A stretch of DNA of 64,000 nt from Hamiltosporidium tvaerminnensis (lineage: Eukaryota > Microsporidia > Dubosqiidae). The translations under genes and the position numbers were made by a program. The DNA lies in the NCBI GenBank assembly GCA_022605425.2, contig JAKIMF020000001.1, positions 1,676,501-1,740,500 of the forward strand, read 5' to 3'. Shown in pieces: positions 34,522 through 45,466 of the stretch (positions are counted from its first letter, which is position 1; every line of letters begins with the position of its first letter). The notes under the pieces are model-generated. The model was not told the origin of the DNA and ran no database searches. It saw only the letters and a list, made by a program, of their open reading frames with translations.

Positions 34522-36014
34522 GAATAGAAGAATAAAATTAATTAGTACCTTTGCTAATCTGTTTTATATAGCATATTTTTAAAAAAACCGATATAAATTT
34601 CGGTATAAAATTCAGTTAGAAAAAGCTAATAATCACAACTGTTGAATAAAGAATAAATATATCTCCTATCCAAAAATTTTTAAATAAACTAAAAAAATAT
34701 ACGGTATATTTAATAAATACAAATTAATATGATTATAGAAATATACTTTCTAAATATCTAGAATATATTTAGGTTTTGATTCGTCACATAAAGCTGAGAT
34801 GATTTCATGTTCCAGATTTTTTGAAATTTGGTATACAAAAGATAATTAGATAGGCTATATAGTTCTTTTTTGGCCATAAGCATTTCTTAAAAAGTGTATA
34901 AAACAATTATGTGTATTTATTTGAATGTTCCAGGTGTTTTTCCTCAACACCGAGCGTTATAAGAAGGCTGGAATATATAAACAAATAAGTTATTACAAAG
35001 AAAACTCTCAATATAATGAACAATAAATCGAAATAAAATTTAAATTTAAATTGAAGTAATTTTAGGTAATAGGAATGTGGAAATTTTATCAAAAGGTTAG
35101 AAATAAATTTGAATTACTTGGCACATTTATTGAAAAAATTAACTACTTCAGAATGTAAAAGTTTAATTTTATCAACCGCGGATGCTAATATACATGTTTT
35201 TCTGTAAAATCTAAAATTTGAAAAAATAATTTTTTTTATATTCCAAATATAAAGTGTATTATTTCATAAAATTCATGAGTTATGTGTTTTTTTAATTTAA
35301 GTAGCAAAATAGATTTCCATATGATTTTTTCAAAAATTAGAAAATTTAATTTCTTAAATTAAAAATTGTATAAAATATTTCCAAATATTTGATTTTTTTA
35401 AATATCAAAAATTTTTATTTAAAAAAATTCGATTTAAATTGTTTAAGAACAATGGTCATTAAATTTTTAGTTGAAAAAAGGTTGAACGGAATTTTTTAAA
35501 AAAATAAACGAATTTTAACCGATAAAAAGTCATGTATTTTCAATCCATTTCTTTAAAAATAGAATCAATTAATTTTCTATTATTAGGATTCTGTTGTTAA
35601 TATTTAAAAGGGATATAAAATCAACTTTATAATTTCCATTTTAAAAAATGTTAACTATCTCAATATTTTAATAAATTATCTGATCATTTAATTAGTCGAA
35701 ATTTCTATATTCCAAGATAATATCTACAGTTATGCACATTGATATAATCAAAAGAATTCTAAAAAATTTTATTCTTGTTATTTTTTTTCCTATTAAAATA
35801 CTTTTTTCTCTTAGTTTTTACAATTTTTTAATTTAAAAAATTTCTTTTTTTGATTTTTCTTTGATAAGATAAATATATATTCTTTGATTGAGACTGTCTA
35901 ATATCTATTTATGGTATATTTGAGTTCAAATTGAAATTGAAATAAAACTATTCTATAAAAATAGATAAAAAAATAATTAGTCATGTAAAGCTAAAGAACA
36001 AAATTCAATTCAAT

Positions 36015-36190
36015 TATTAAGTTTACATTATGCGGTACAAATAGTTGTGTTATAAAGTATATAGTAAATAACAAAGTGGATTCAAAGCCAAAGTTCCATT
36101 ATTCGGTACAAATAATCGTGTTATAAGGTATAAGATATAGAAAAAAAGTCAATTCGAATCAAAAGTTTAGATTATTCTGTATAAATAGAG
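36015..36190. repeat. Diverged tandem repeat, about 72-bp unit, three copies
   Basis: Copies centre on CATTATGCGGTACAAATAGT (36,026), CATTATTCGGTACAAATAAT (36,097) and GATTATTCTGTATAAATAGA (36,170), each followed at similar spacing by TGTTATAA-type sequence. Confidence 0.7.
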
Positions 36191-36609
36191 TTACTTTCTA
36201 AATAAATGACTGAAATTTCTATAAAAAAATTCTTAAATAGAACTATCAGTAACAATTTCATGATTTAGAATGAACGATTCTCGTAATGCTTCTGAAACAC
36301 ATATATGATTCTTTATATGTGTAAGTATATTCTATAGGTAGCTTGTATTCATTTGAATGTGTCAATATTTATAAATATCATGTTTTATACCTTGAAAAAT
36401 GTAAATCACAAAGTAATCATTTTAATTCGAATGATGTAAGAATTTTAAATTATACTTTAAATCTTTTTTAGATTTTATTTCCGTTTTTGAGTTTGATATT
36501 AGAGTGTTAAATTATAAACGTTAAAGTAAAATTTTTGATGAATAAATGCTAACAAACACAGCCTTATATTCAGAATAGAAATATAAATATAAAAAATTGA
36601 TTTGAATAG

Positions 36610-36770
36610 GTATAAATACTATCATTTAAAATTTAAGGCGGCACTTTTTATAATTTTAATTTCTGATGTATAAATCCGATGAAAAACTATAGATACTGTC
36701 ATTTAAAATTTAAGAAAGAACTATTTATAAGTTTAATATCTGATATATAAATTCGATGAAAAACTATAAA
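36610..36770. repeat. Two-copy tandem repeat, 77-bp unit
   Basis: TCATTTAAAATTTAAG followed by TTATAA...TTTCTGATGTATAAATCCGA and GATGAAAAACTATA occurs at 36,621 and again at 36,698 with scattered differences. Confidence 0.8.
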
Positions 36771-37642
36771 TATTTTTGTATAAATTATATAAAATAACAA
36801 ATTATAATTCTTGTGCTTAGCAGGAGTTGGAAATGTTTAATATATTATTAAGAGTATATTTGAATATATCAAAATGATATTTGTTGGAGTATAGAAACGC
36901 GATTTATTGTTTATATATTAATCTTTTGTATTTTATCGATCAAATTGTTTTTGGTTTTGTGATTCACAAAAGAAAAAAAAATATTTAAGATTAACAAATA
37001 TATAATTTTCGAAAGAATAAACACAATGTAAAGATTGAAAAAATAAAAGATTCAATATTATTGTATCCAATATATCAATTGAAAACACAAATTCTATCAA
37101 AAAAGATTATATTTGTTTTTTATTTTTTTAAAGTTGGAATTAAAAATATTTTAAATTTTTTATCAAAATAAAAGCACTATTAGGGAAATATATACAAACA
37201 TGTTTAGTATTTCCTATAGGTTTCTTGCAACTATATTTTAAAAAAAAATTATTTTATTACAAATTTCAATATCTCATTAAAGTTGACTAAGAATACTTAG
37301 TATGAAATAAATAAAACGAGTTAGACTCTATTTGCAAAGTCTAGGAAGCTTAAATATATATAAAAAGTTTTTTTAAAGAAACCTATTTTACCTAGTTTAT
37401 AAAATTTTTTAGAGAAATAATTTTGGTTTATTTTAATTCCAAGATCAAATTTTATAGGAAAAGTTAGGTAGAAAAAAATATTCTGAATTCTAATAACCGT
37501 TCCTGAAAGTAATTTTTTAATTTAAAAAAATGCAAGCCTTAAATCATAAACCAGAGGAATATTATATGTTAAAAATATATCCTTGTTTATTGTCACATTT
37601 TTTTGCAAAATATTTTTATAATTTTCTTGTTCAATATAAAAC

Positions 37643-38366
37643 TTTATTTAAAAGTATCACATCTGTTTTAAAATAGTGGCAAGTGCTATATTTTTTTCAT
37701 AACATTAACGCAGTTCTAGGTTTAACATAAATGACTGCTACCCAACACCCCATCGGTAACCCCTGCGATACTTACGTCCCAAAGCCTTTCATCTACCAGG
37801 TGTGTAGAACCTAATTAATAGGCGAGGCAGTTGCCCGGAGTTCGTTAATGTCCGTTGCATGGAGTGTGATCGAAGTCCGAAGCCCCCCTGGGCTCCCCCA
37901 AGACTATGCAGCATTCCCACTTACTCTACACTTTCTGAACCCAATAAACTTCTAGCTAAGATATATTTCAGAGACTTACATGGGGTCCACCTAGACAGTG
38001 CAATGTCATACCAACAGGTATAACCTGCTACTTAACTCTCCCGGCTTTTAATGGTTTGAATTTTTATATCTCCCAGACGCTAAGTCTTCTGACCCGAGTG
38101 AGCAAGGTTAGGTTTCCACGTTTTTACATGGCAATTACTTACAATTTCAGCTGCGGTCTGCAATCTGGTTACGTAAAAAACTACAAATAAATTTGTTGAA
38201 AAAGTTTCTCCTTTTCTTAGACCTCTTCCCTTCATAACAACTCCCATGGAACAACCGAAGATGTAATGTGGTTGTATTCCCACGAAAAATTCAAACAATG
38301 ATCCTCACACCAGTTTCACACACTCATTCCAAGCAGAAAGTTTTTTATGTAGTTAACCCTCCTCCC
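37643..38366 (-). repeat. Element A, copy 3
   Basis: Nearly identical to copy 1 and in the same orientation, including an open minus-strand frame of 72 codons (38,080-38,298). The closeness of copies 1 and 3 suggests recent amplification or gene conversion. Confidence 0.85.
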
Positions 38367-38934
38367 CCTTATACAAATCTAAAACTATCAGTTGTATGAA
38401 TTATTTTAGAGCGGAGCGTATTATGCTATAATCTTGCATATCCCGCGAAACCCGAGAAAATTTACTTTCTGAAATACTACGTTAAATATCATGGCAAATA
38501 TTCTTCTTATTCGAATATTTTTTTATGAATTTAACTTAATTTAATCAGAATATAAATTGGTTTCCTAAAAGAAAAATGCTTTCTATCTTACTGCACAACA
38601 TAGTATGAATTTTTTTTTTGAAGAAAATTGAATTGAGGTACTCGGATGCTCGACTCAATCACCTGATCTAAATTTCATTGATAATATATGTTTTTTAATA
38701 AAAAATATATCATCAATGAATTCATATTTACTTTAGCGGATAAGTTTATTCAAGATTAACATCTCATCATAATGTCAAAAATCTTATTAATGATATTTTT
38801 AAATAAATTAAAGATTATCTTGGGCCTGAAAGAGTAAATACCCTATATTTACCGAAACTATACTCTTTTTTCACAATTGTTGTTAATTTTTTGAGAAAAG
38901 TTTATTTAATACAAAAGTAATTATAGTGAAAAAA
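38367..38934. other. AT-rich intergenic
   Basis: Nothing recognised. Confidence 0.55.
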
Positions 38935-39700
38935 TGTTGGATTAAAAACATGTTCACACATATTTAAATCTTCTTCAAACTTCTTAACCATCATCTTTTT
39001 TTTCTATATTCACTCTTCTTTTATATATATCTTGGTTCCTCTGGTTGGGTTCCTCCATTCGAAATTGCAAGTGTATTATTTCTTGTTTTAAAATATTTAT
39101 TATCCTTTTCCTCCCTATTCGCTTGTTTTAAAGGGTGTTTTGATTCCTCATGCATATCTGCTCTCATAATAACATCCATCGAACCTCTTTCCCAGCTCTC
39201 TCGGCATTTGGTTCTGACTAAGTCCTCTTCGTTGATCAAAGGAAATTGTTTCGACTGTTTTCTTAAGTACTATAGACTGAATGTATGTCTCTAGATTCAT
39301 GGATATTTCTAGCCTTTTAAAGTGTGACTTGTAGTATTTTGTCACAATACCGTCCTAGGTCATCACATAAGGGATTATCTCAACACTCAACATATAAATA
39401 AGACCTAACTCATTGGCTAACAGTTCATAATTCCTAAGTTTTTGAGTTTCAACTATTTGAAGTGAATTTTGGGAAGTGATTCCTAGTTCAATAGGTGTTA
39501 TATTATTATTCTAATCTACAATAAATATAACGGGCCTATTACGCCGAATCTTGACATCAGTTTTTATCCTGGAGTCCACTCTTATCTTTGCATACTCATT
39601 TGAGAATTTCTTAAAGATGTAACTTTAATTGCTTAAGGTTGACACTATATAATAAGGGTTGATAGATGTATTCATTGAACAATTACTATGGCATCTAGTA
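38935..39700 (-). pseudogene. Decayed LINE copy (restriction-like endonuclease end)
   Basis: Reverse orientation copy of the LINE at 55-57 kb. Recognisable blocks are KSHFKRLEISMNLETYIQSI and VLKKTVETISFDQRRGL (39,345-39,200), the C-terminal part with GGTQPEEP, and further upstream a broken endonuclease stretch. Stops and frame changes mark it as dead. It corresponds to roughly the last half of the better copy. Confidence 0.8.
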
Positions 39701-40078
39701 AGATCATACTTAATATTTTTTACATCTAGATACCAATTGCTATATTGAATTAGTAAATACAATAAATTTGCCATTTTTTACGAACCGAAATAGATTACTA
39801 CTTTGGATTTGACAGAAACCGACTTGAATACGGAATTTGATATTTTTCTCACTAGCGATGTTTAATTTAGCTACTTTAAACAAGCTTCTATTTTTAATTT
39901 ACTAACTTTAAGGGTAATTTTATTTTGTTACTCGAACAAGAAGTACTTAAATGCAATAAAAAAAATATAAAATTGCTTTGATATTTTTATTGAAACCATT
40001 TTTCATAAATTTTCTTCATTATTTCTTAACGTTTCTTCTTCTTAACAAAATATCTCACTTTTAGATAAGTGAGTATTT
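39701..40078. other. AT-rich intergenic
   Basis: Nothing recognised. Confidence 0.5.
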
Positions 40079-40264
40079 CTACTTATAATTGTTTAATTTA
40101 AAATACCAATTTTTATATGATTCACTGAGATCAACTAAAGTTACATTTTGCTCAACAATTTCTTCTATGTTATAATTTATCGAAGACAAAAGTTGATTGG
40201 TTGTTTTAATTGTTTCTTCCACTCTTTTTACCAACCTATCGCGTTTTTCATTTAACAAATTCAT
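40079..40264 (-). CDS. Small coiled-coil protein, DASH subunit DAD2-like
   Basis: A 61-aa helical protein. The frame is open further upstream, but I place the start at the ATG at 40,264 because a CCCC tract lies right before it, as at other genes here; the upstream residues are hydrophobic and unlike any family. The protein reads LNEKRDRLVKRVEETIKTTN, then a heptad-like stretch and ending SYKNWYFKLNNYK. The KR-x-x-L near the N-terminus and NW followed by a short helix near the C-terminus resemble DAD2 of the DASH/Dam1 kinetochore ring, whose microsporidian versions are equally short. Another DASH subunit or an unrelated short coiled coil is possible. Confidence 0.55.
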   Translation of the reverse strand: MNLLNEKRDRLVKRVEETIKTTNQLLSSINYNIEEIVEQNVTLVDLSESYKNWYFKLNNYK

Positions 40265-40699
40265 AGGGGAAGTAAAAATTATTTTTTTTACAGGATTTAT
40301 TTTAATGAGGTAAAATAAAATAAGCAATTACAATAATAGCCAACCATGCTTAGTATAAATTTTATGTTTAATAGCTATTCCAGTATCAAAAAAAGTAAAA
40401 TTTTTAAATTTAAATGTTTTTTTATGATTAAATGCATAAGGTTGTTTATAAGTCAAAATAATTCCTTGAACATAATGATTTATATTTTGAAATAATAACT
40501 ACCATTTTTATAAAAAAAGGTCGATTTACAGACAAGGCTCATTAAAAAATTAAACAAAAAAAATATTTTATAAAAAAGTTTTGCTTTAATATATATTTCG
40601 TGAATAAAAAGATTTGGAAAGAGAGGTTAAAATACTTTACAAAGAAAATTTTAATTTTAAAATATAATAAGAAAAAAAATCAAATAAAAACTAAACATT
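40265..40699. other. Short intergenic
   Basis: AT-rich; the plus-strand frame at 40,600-40,863 is a shadow of TAF1. Confidence 0.6.
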
Positions 40700-43420
40700 T
40701 TAATTTGGATTTAGAACGATTTCCAAAGCCAACATTTCCTGTTTCTTTTCTTCATAAAACTTTTCGGACAGTTCCACCATGTTTTCCGCCATTTTCGTTA
40801 GAGAATGATCTGCACCATTATATTTCTTACAATTTTCTAGCATTAAATTTACATCGGAAATAAAAGATTGAAAGGTTAAATATTTATTTTGTCTGGCTTT
40901 ACTTTTAATAGTTCCTAGATCAATTGGATTTAGGACAAAATTTTTATAATCAGTAAATTTTTTGGTAGAAACTGGTCTATGAAAAGGTTCAGAAGAAGGG
41001 ATTGAAAACAAAATATTTAAGCATAATACAATCATTTCAGATAATGTGTTTTTGGCTCCTTTTATGGTAGATTCCTGTGATTTTTTTGATTCCTTTTTTG
41101 TTACTATGAAATTTGGACATGTTTTATTTGTCTTCATATGTCCTATTTGTCCACAACTGCCACATCGTAATCCTGTTCTTTTTTCTTCTGTTCTGACGCG
41201 TTTCTTTTCTTTTAAATAAGCTCTTATTAATCTAGAATCTGTTAAAATTTCATCTTTATAATTTATTTCATTATTAATTATATATTTTCTTCGAATAGTC
41301 AAAAAAGATGAAGATGTAGGAATATTATCGGAGGAAGCTATTGCATTATTTTTTGAAGAATTAAAATTTTGTGAATCGAAGGGAAATTCAATTTTTGGAC
41401 TTTTTTCATAATTTTTAGAAATATTATTTTGGACAGTTTGGTTAGAATTTCCAGGATGTTTATCAATGATGCTTTCTAATGTCGAGCTTAAAGATTCAAT
41501 CTGTTTATTCCATATTCTTTCAATGTCTTCTCTATATTCGAGTTGAATTTCTGACATCATTTTTTTGTTTTCTACGTCTGTTCCTTTCCTAAAATGATAT
41601 TTTAAAAAACTGAAACCTTCTCCAATTCCTGTTGGATCACCTGGACCAGAAATTTGTAGCATTCCTCTTCCGTTAGATGCATTAACAAAATTTCTACTTA
41701 AATTCCAGGGTGAAAGTGCAATTTCATCATCATCTTCCTCTTCTTCACTATTACCCTGAAATTCATATCCTGCATCTTTTAATCTCCGTTCCCCTGCTAG
41801 CATACTTTCATATTGACATACATTTTCTGGTGTCACTAAATTTCTTAAATCTTCTTCACTCAATAATGAAGAACCTGGTTTAAGAACCCATATATTGTCT
41901 TTGCCTTTTTTTATACAATTTGCATACTCTTTTAGCCATTTTCTTTTACTTCCTTCACTAAAATGTGGAAAAAGCTGATCTAAATCGCAAATTTTCATTT
42001 TCTTTTCCGGATTTTCTTTATTATAAAATATTCTATATGCTGCTACTTTCAATCGATTCTTACAAAACACATTGTGTTTTCTAGAATGCGGAGAAAACAC
42101 CTCTTCTAAAGGAAGTGTCTGCCCCACACAAAACAAATTAGTAATTTTCCTTACGTATCCTATATAATTCCTCGGTCCTTTTTCTTCTAAAATACAAATA
42201 AAATCGTTACTTTTATGTTTAAAAACTGGCGCTTTGAAGAGATTATTTGTTATAGCCATTAAGGAAGTTCCTGGTTTTACATCCCCAAATCCAAAAAATG
42301 GAGAAGGATCCTCCATGTCAAGAAATGTGATATGAGATGAATCGTGAGGTGTAAAATCATCTCTTGGCCCATTTTTTCTATAAAAAGTTGTGACTAAACT
42401 AACCATGCCAGCATTCATCATTAGAATTGGTATTTCTTCTGAATATTCGAAAAGGGCGAATTTTGTTTGATCTTTTAAAGTCAATTCAGTCGCTCTTTTA
42501 ATAATATTTGTGCCTTGAAATGAATCTTCAGAAATATTTGTTAAAGAAACCTTAAAACCTTTAGAAAGTGGAAAAGGCGGTCTATGAAAATTTCTAAGTT
42601 CGTCTTTCGCAAGAAAAGTTTTATAAAATCTAGGATTCAATTTCAAAGCAGGAACAGAATGCTGTACCCCTAAATGCCCCAAACTGTTTTTAGTAGTTGT
42701 TTCAACATTATAGTATTTATCATTTGAAATATTATATTTACTTTTTATTGGTTTGTCTGCAATAAAAACTTCTTTGGTTTTTTTCTTATTTTTTATTTTT
42801 ATTTTATCATCAATTTTTTCAAAAATCAAATTTGGATCTTCGATTCCCAATGTCAAATATTTTTTAAATGATGAAAGATCCTCAACATCATAAACTATTT
42901 GATCTTCCCATTTTTCTTCATCAAAAATATTATTGACATATTCTGTAATTAAAATGTCTTTGTTTTTTGTTTCTGTTCTTTCTTCTAAATCATATATTAT
43001 GTCTTTCTCCCATTCAACAATGTCAAACGAATGATTTACGTATATTTTTTGTTCTTTTTCTACATTTTTTTCTTTGTTTTTTTCAAGTTGTTTGCGTTTT
43101 AAATATCTCTTTAAAACTGAATTTTTTGTTGAGGTATACAAACAAGAAACTACAGGTGTGTCTGTTTTGGGAAAGGAAGTCGTATGTTTGAAACGAATGA
43201 GATCATCAACTTCGTAATTCATTAAATCAGCTGGAATCCTTCTATATTTATATTTTTTTAGTTTATATTGATATTTTCGTGGTGTAACAAGTAAATCAAT
43301 AAAATTACAATTACTGGGACCACTTTCATTAATAGATGGGTTTGCCTTTGGAATATAGGGTTCTTCTTCAGAAGAAGATGAAGAATTGTAATTTTGGTCC
43401 TCAAATGCATTGAAATTCAT
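40700..43420 (-). CDS. TAF1: TFIID subunit TAF1
   Basis: A 906-aa TAF1, the scaffold of the general transcription factor TFIID. Domains in order are as follows. An acidic, Ser-rich N-terminus leads into the TAF1 core (DUF3591) at about 270-540, with FALFEYSEEIPILMMNAGM, a DMEDPSPFFGFGDVKPGTS block and VGQTLPLEEVFSPHSRK. Next is a winged-helix-like segment with LFPHFSEGSKRKWLKEY, CQYESMLAGERRLKDAGYEF, and an acidic linker. A CCHC zinc knuckle uses C753, C756, H761 and C768 (RCGSCGQIGHMKTNKTC). A single bromodomain covers about 793-890, with FVLNPIDLGTIKSKA and CKKYNGADHSL. Metazoan TAF1 has two bromodomains and yeast has none in TAF1 (they are in Bdf1), so one retained copy is notable. The protein is much shorter than human TAF1 (about 1,870 aa). 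Start ATG at 43,420 follows a CTACC stretch. Confidence 0.93.
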   Translation of the reverse strand: MNFNAFEDQNYNSSSSSEEEPYIPKANPSINESGPSNCNFIDLLVTPRKYQYKLKKYKYRRIPADLMNYEVDDLIRFKHTTSFPKTDTPVVSCLYTSTKNSVLKRYLKRKQLEKNKEKNVEKEQKIYVNHSFDIVEWEKDIIYDLEERTETKNKDILITEYVNNIFDEEKWEDQIVYDVEDLSSFKKYLTLGIEDPNLIFEKIDDKIKIKNKKKTKEVFIADKPIKSKYNISNDKYYNVETTTKNSLGHLGVQHSVPALKLNPRFYKTFLAKDELRNFHRPPFPLSKGFKVSLTNISEDSFQGTNIIKRATELTLKDQTKFALFEYSEEIPILMMNAGMVSLVTTFYRKNGPRDDFTPHDSSHITFLDMEDPSPFFGFGDVKPGTSLMAITNNLFKAPVFKHKSNDFICILEEKGPRNYIGYVRKITNLFCVGQTLPLEEVFSPHSRKHNVFCKNRLKVAAYRIFYNKENPEKKMKICDLDQLFPHFSEGSKRKWLKEYANCIKKGKDNIWVLKPGSSLLSEEDLRNLVTPENVCQYESMLAGERRLKDAGYEFQGNSEEEEDDDEIALSPWNLSRNFVNASNGRGMLQISGPGDPTGIGEGFSFLKYHFRKGTDVENKKMMSEIQLEYREDIERIWNKQIESLSSTLESIIDKHPGNSNQTVQNNISKNYEKSPKIEFPFDSQNFNSSKNNAIASSDNIPTSSSFLTIRRKYIINNEINYKDEILTDSRLIRAYLKEKKRVRTEEKRTGLRCGSCGQIGHMKTNKTCPNFIVTKKESKKSQESTIKGAKNTLSEMIVLCLNILFSIPSSEPFHRPVSTKKFTDYKNFVLNPIDLGTIKSKARQNKYLTFQSFISDVNLMLENCKKYNGADHSLTKMAENMVELSEKFYEEKKQEMLALEIVLNPN

Positions 43421-43788
43421 TCTTGGTAGGATTAAAAATATATTTAATTTAATACGTATTTATTAAGAAAAAGAATTTTCGATTATTTTAAAAATATAAA
43501 TGAAGATTCTAATATAAAGAAAATTCTAATAAAAATTGGGATTCTAATAAAAAGAATCAATGAAAAATGTAGTGAGATTTTTTATAGAAATAAGAATTTC
43601 AATGTAAAAATAATAAATTTTAAAAGAATAAACAAATTAAATGAAAAGGTAATTTTGAAGATATTTTTTATTCACTAAATATATTTCGTTCAACATTCTT
43701 ATTTTGTTTTCTTTAAAAAAATATTGTCACAAAATACTATGGGATATACCTTAAGAGGTCTTTTTACCTGTAAGAATAGAAAGATATA
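43421..43788. other. AT-rich intergenic
   Basis: Nothing recognised. Confidence 0.55.
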
Positions 43789-44039
43789 CGGTTGTGCAAA
43801 AAAATCCGGACACTCAAAAAATTCTAAATTTTCATATATTTTTAATAGGAATTTTTAATTTTTTGGTGGCAAAAAATGAGTTATAATATTGTATACCTAT
43901 ATTGTCCTGTAGTGAGCTTTTTTATAATCTCTAGTTATATATTTGCAGATATATCTTTTAAAAATGCCAAAAAAAATCCAGACACCTAAAATTTTTCAAT
44001 ATTTTACATCATATTTAGTTACTTCTTTTTGTAAGCTTT

Positions 44040-45265
44040 TAAATTTCCCCTCAACGAGTTATATTCAATCAGCTCGTAGAAAGATGCTATAATGAAGTTA
44101 AGCTCAAAATATTATTCAATACAAAAAATTTCTGAATTGCTTCAAGTACTAGGTCTAAAGTCCATGGTACATTGCAAAAATAGAATAGATACGAATCGTA
44201 AACATGAATCTGGACGACCTCTCTTACAGATATTACCATGACCAATAGAATTTTAGATTTTAGAATAAAAAATCCTAAAATTAGTCCAGCAAAAACCACT
44301 AAAAATTTGGCTGCATTATGTAGTTACAATGGTTCGATCGGGGTTATAAGAAATCACATAAAAGTCGGTATATATGCTCGTTCTTTTACTCAAAAACCCT
44401 TGTTGTCACGATAAAATATGGTTGGCAAATTTAAATTTTAAGTAAAATTTTTTTTATCAATTTCAAATCCTCATCATCGGCCCAACAGCTCTGCATATGC
44501 CTTGGCCGCCTTCGGTAATACCGCCTACCGGTTTTTTTCCAGTGGGTTTTGCTACTTTTTTGGGTTTAGTAACAAAGTTCTTTTAAAGGGTGGGTTTTCA
44601 GTCCAACCCAACATTGAGGACCAGTCCCTTTTAATTGCCTCTTACAAAAAGTAGAGAATACCCCAAGCATATCAATTTCAGATGACGATTTGAAACGTAC
44701 AATATTTAGTGATTAATGCAAGTTCAACTTGCTTACTTCAGATCGTAAGGTTTATGTAAATGGAAGCAGGGAGAACCCCAGGATTTAAATATATGGCTCC
44801 AATATTTTAGCATAATAGAGAAAATATTATGTGTATGAATGTTTGTCCTATAAAAGTGTTGGAAATTCGGCATTTATTGATACTAATATGGTTCGATTTC
44901 AGTATTTAATACTCTTGCAAATAATTTAAAATCATCTCTAGAAATATAGGTTTAAATGAGTATATTTTTCGCAAGATAATGATCCTAAACATATATCAAG
45001 GGATGCTGCCAAATATTTTGAAATAAAAGGGAAGGAAATACTTCCTTGGCCCTCCCAGTAACTAGATTTACAACCAATAGAATATCTTTGGGCTTAATAA
45101 AATAACCCTGTATAATTTTACTTTTAAAAATGAGAATGAGGTAAAACAAACATTAATCGAAATTCGGAATAAAATTTCTATTGTTTTTGTACAAAAACCT
45201 TTACGACTATGAAAAAACGCGATTTGGCTGTCTTAAGTGCTCGTGGATGCCATACTAAATATTAA
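44040..45265 (+). pseudogene. Tc1/mariner transposase pseudogene
   Basis: Pieces in order across frame changes: an N-terminal HTH part (SSKYYSIQKISELLQ), RKHESGRPLL, then KNPKISPAKTTKNLAALC-like sequence at 44,265-44,320. After the inserted repeat come a catalytic-strand piece RQDNDPKHISRDAAKYF (about 44,970), WPSQ-stop-LDLQPIEYLW (the SPDLNPIEHLW motif) and a C-terminal RGCHTKY with a stop near 45,263. Internal stops make it non-functional. Confidence 0.75.
44466..44680 (+). repeat. Element B, copy 6, inserted in the Tc1 relic
   Basis: CTCATCATCGGCCCAACAGC, GCCTTGGCCGCC, GGTAATACCGCCTACCGG, GGTTTAGTAACAAAGTTC and TTTTAATTGCCTCTTACAA identify the family. TATCAATTTCA stands at both 44,455-44,465 and 44,670-44,680 and may be an 11-bp target duplication, though the right copy overlaps the part homologous to other copies, so this is uncertain. 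Confidence 0.8.
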
Positions 45266-45466
45266 AGAGAAGATTCTATGTTTTTATACTATACTTTGTA
45301 AATTTAATCTGTTTGCTTTACATTGAAAATATTGTATAAAATGACCTTAGCTATATGTGTAAAATAAACTCTTATTATACACATTAAAACATTTTAAATT
45401 ACGACATTCTATATATGGCTAATTTTATTCAAATATAGGTGTCCAAGTTTTTTTTGAAAAGCTTTA

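Larger units (their letters stand above)
34522..37642. other. 3-kb AT-rich desert with tandem duplications
   Basis: No gene recognised. It contains diverged tandem repeats at 36,015-36,190 and 36,610-36,770. Confidence 0.55.
43789..45466 (+). mobile_element. Tc1/mariner-like transposon relic
   Basis: The left end after a TA reads CGGTTGTGCAAAAAAATCC then GGACAC. The right end, read on the minus strand, also follows TA and contains TTTTCAAAAAAAACTTGGAC then ACC, the usual Tc1 terminal motif. A second inner copy of the left motif (CCAAAAAAAATCCAGACACC) lies at 43,970, suggesting IR/DR-type ends. In between is a broken transposase, interrupted by an element B insertion at 44,466-44,680. A mobile element from an animal source is plausible but not shown. 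Confidence 0.8.

Noticed and set aside
34525-34575. U6-like ACAGATTAGCA on the minus strand
   Set aside because: Lacks ACAGAGA, the GCGCA segment and the T-rich end in the correct order.
44325-44400. tRNA-like GGTTCGATC segment
   Set aside because: No acceptor or anticodon stem around it; it lies inside the Tc1 transposase relic. No tRNA gene was found in the window.
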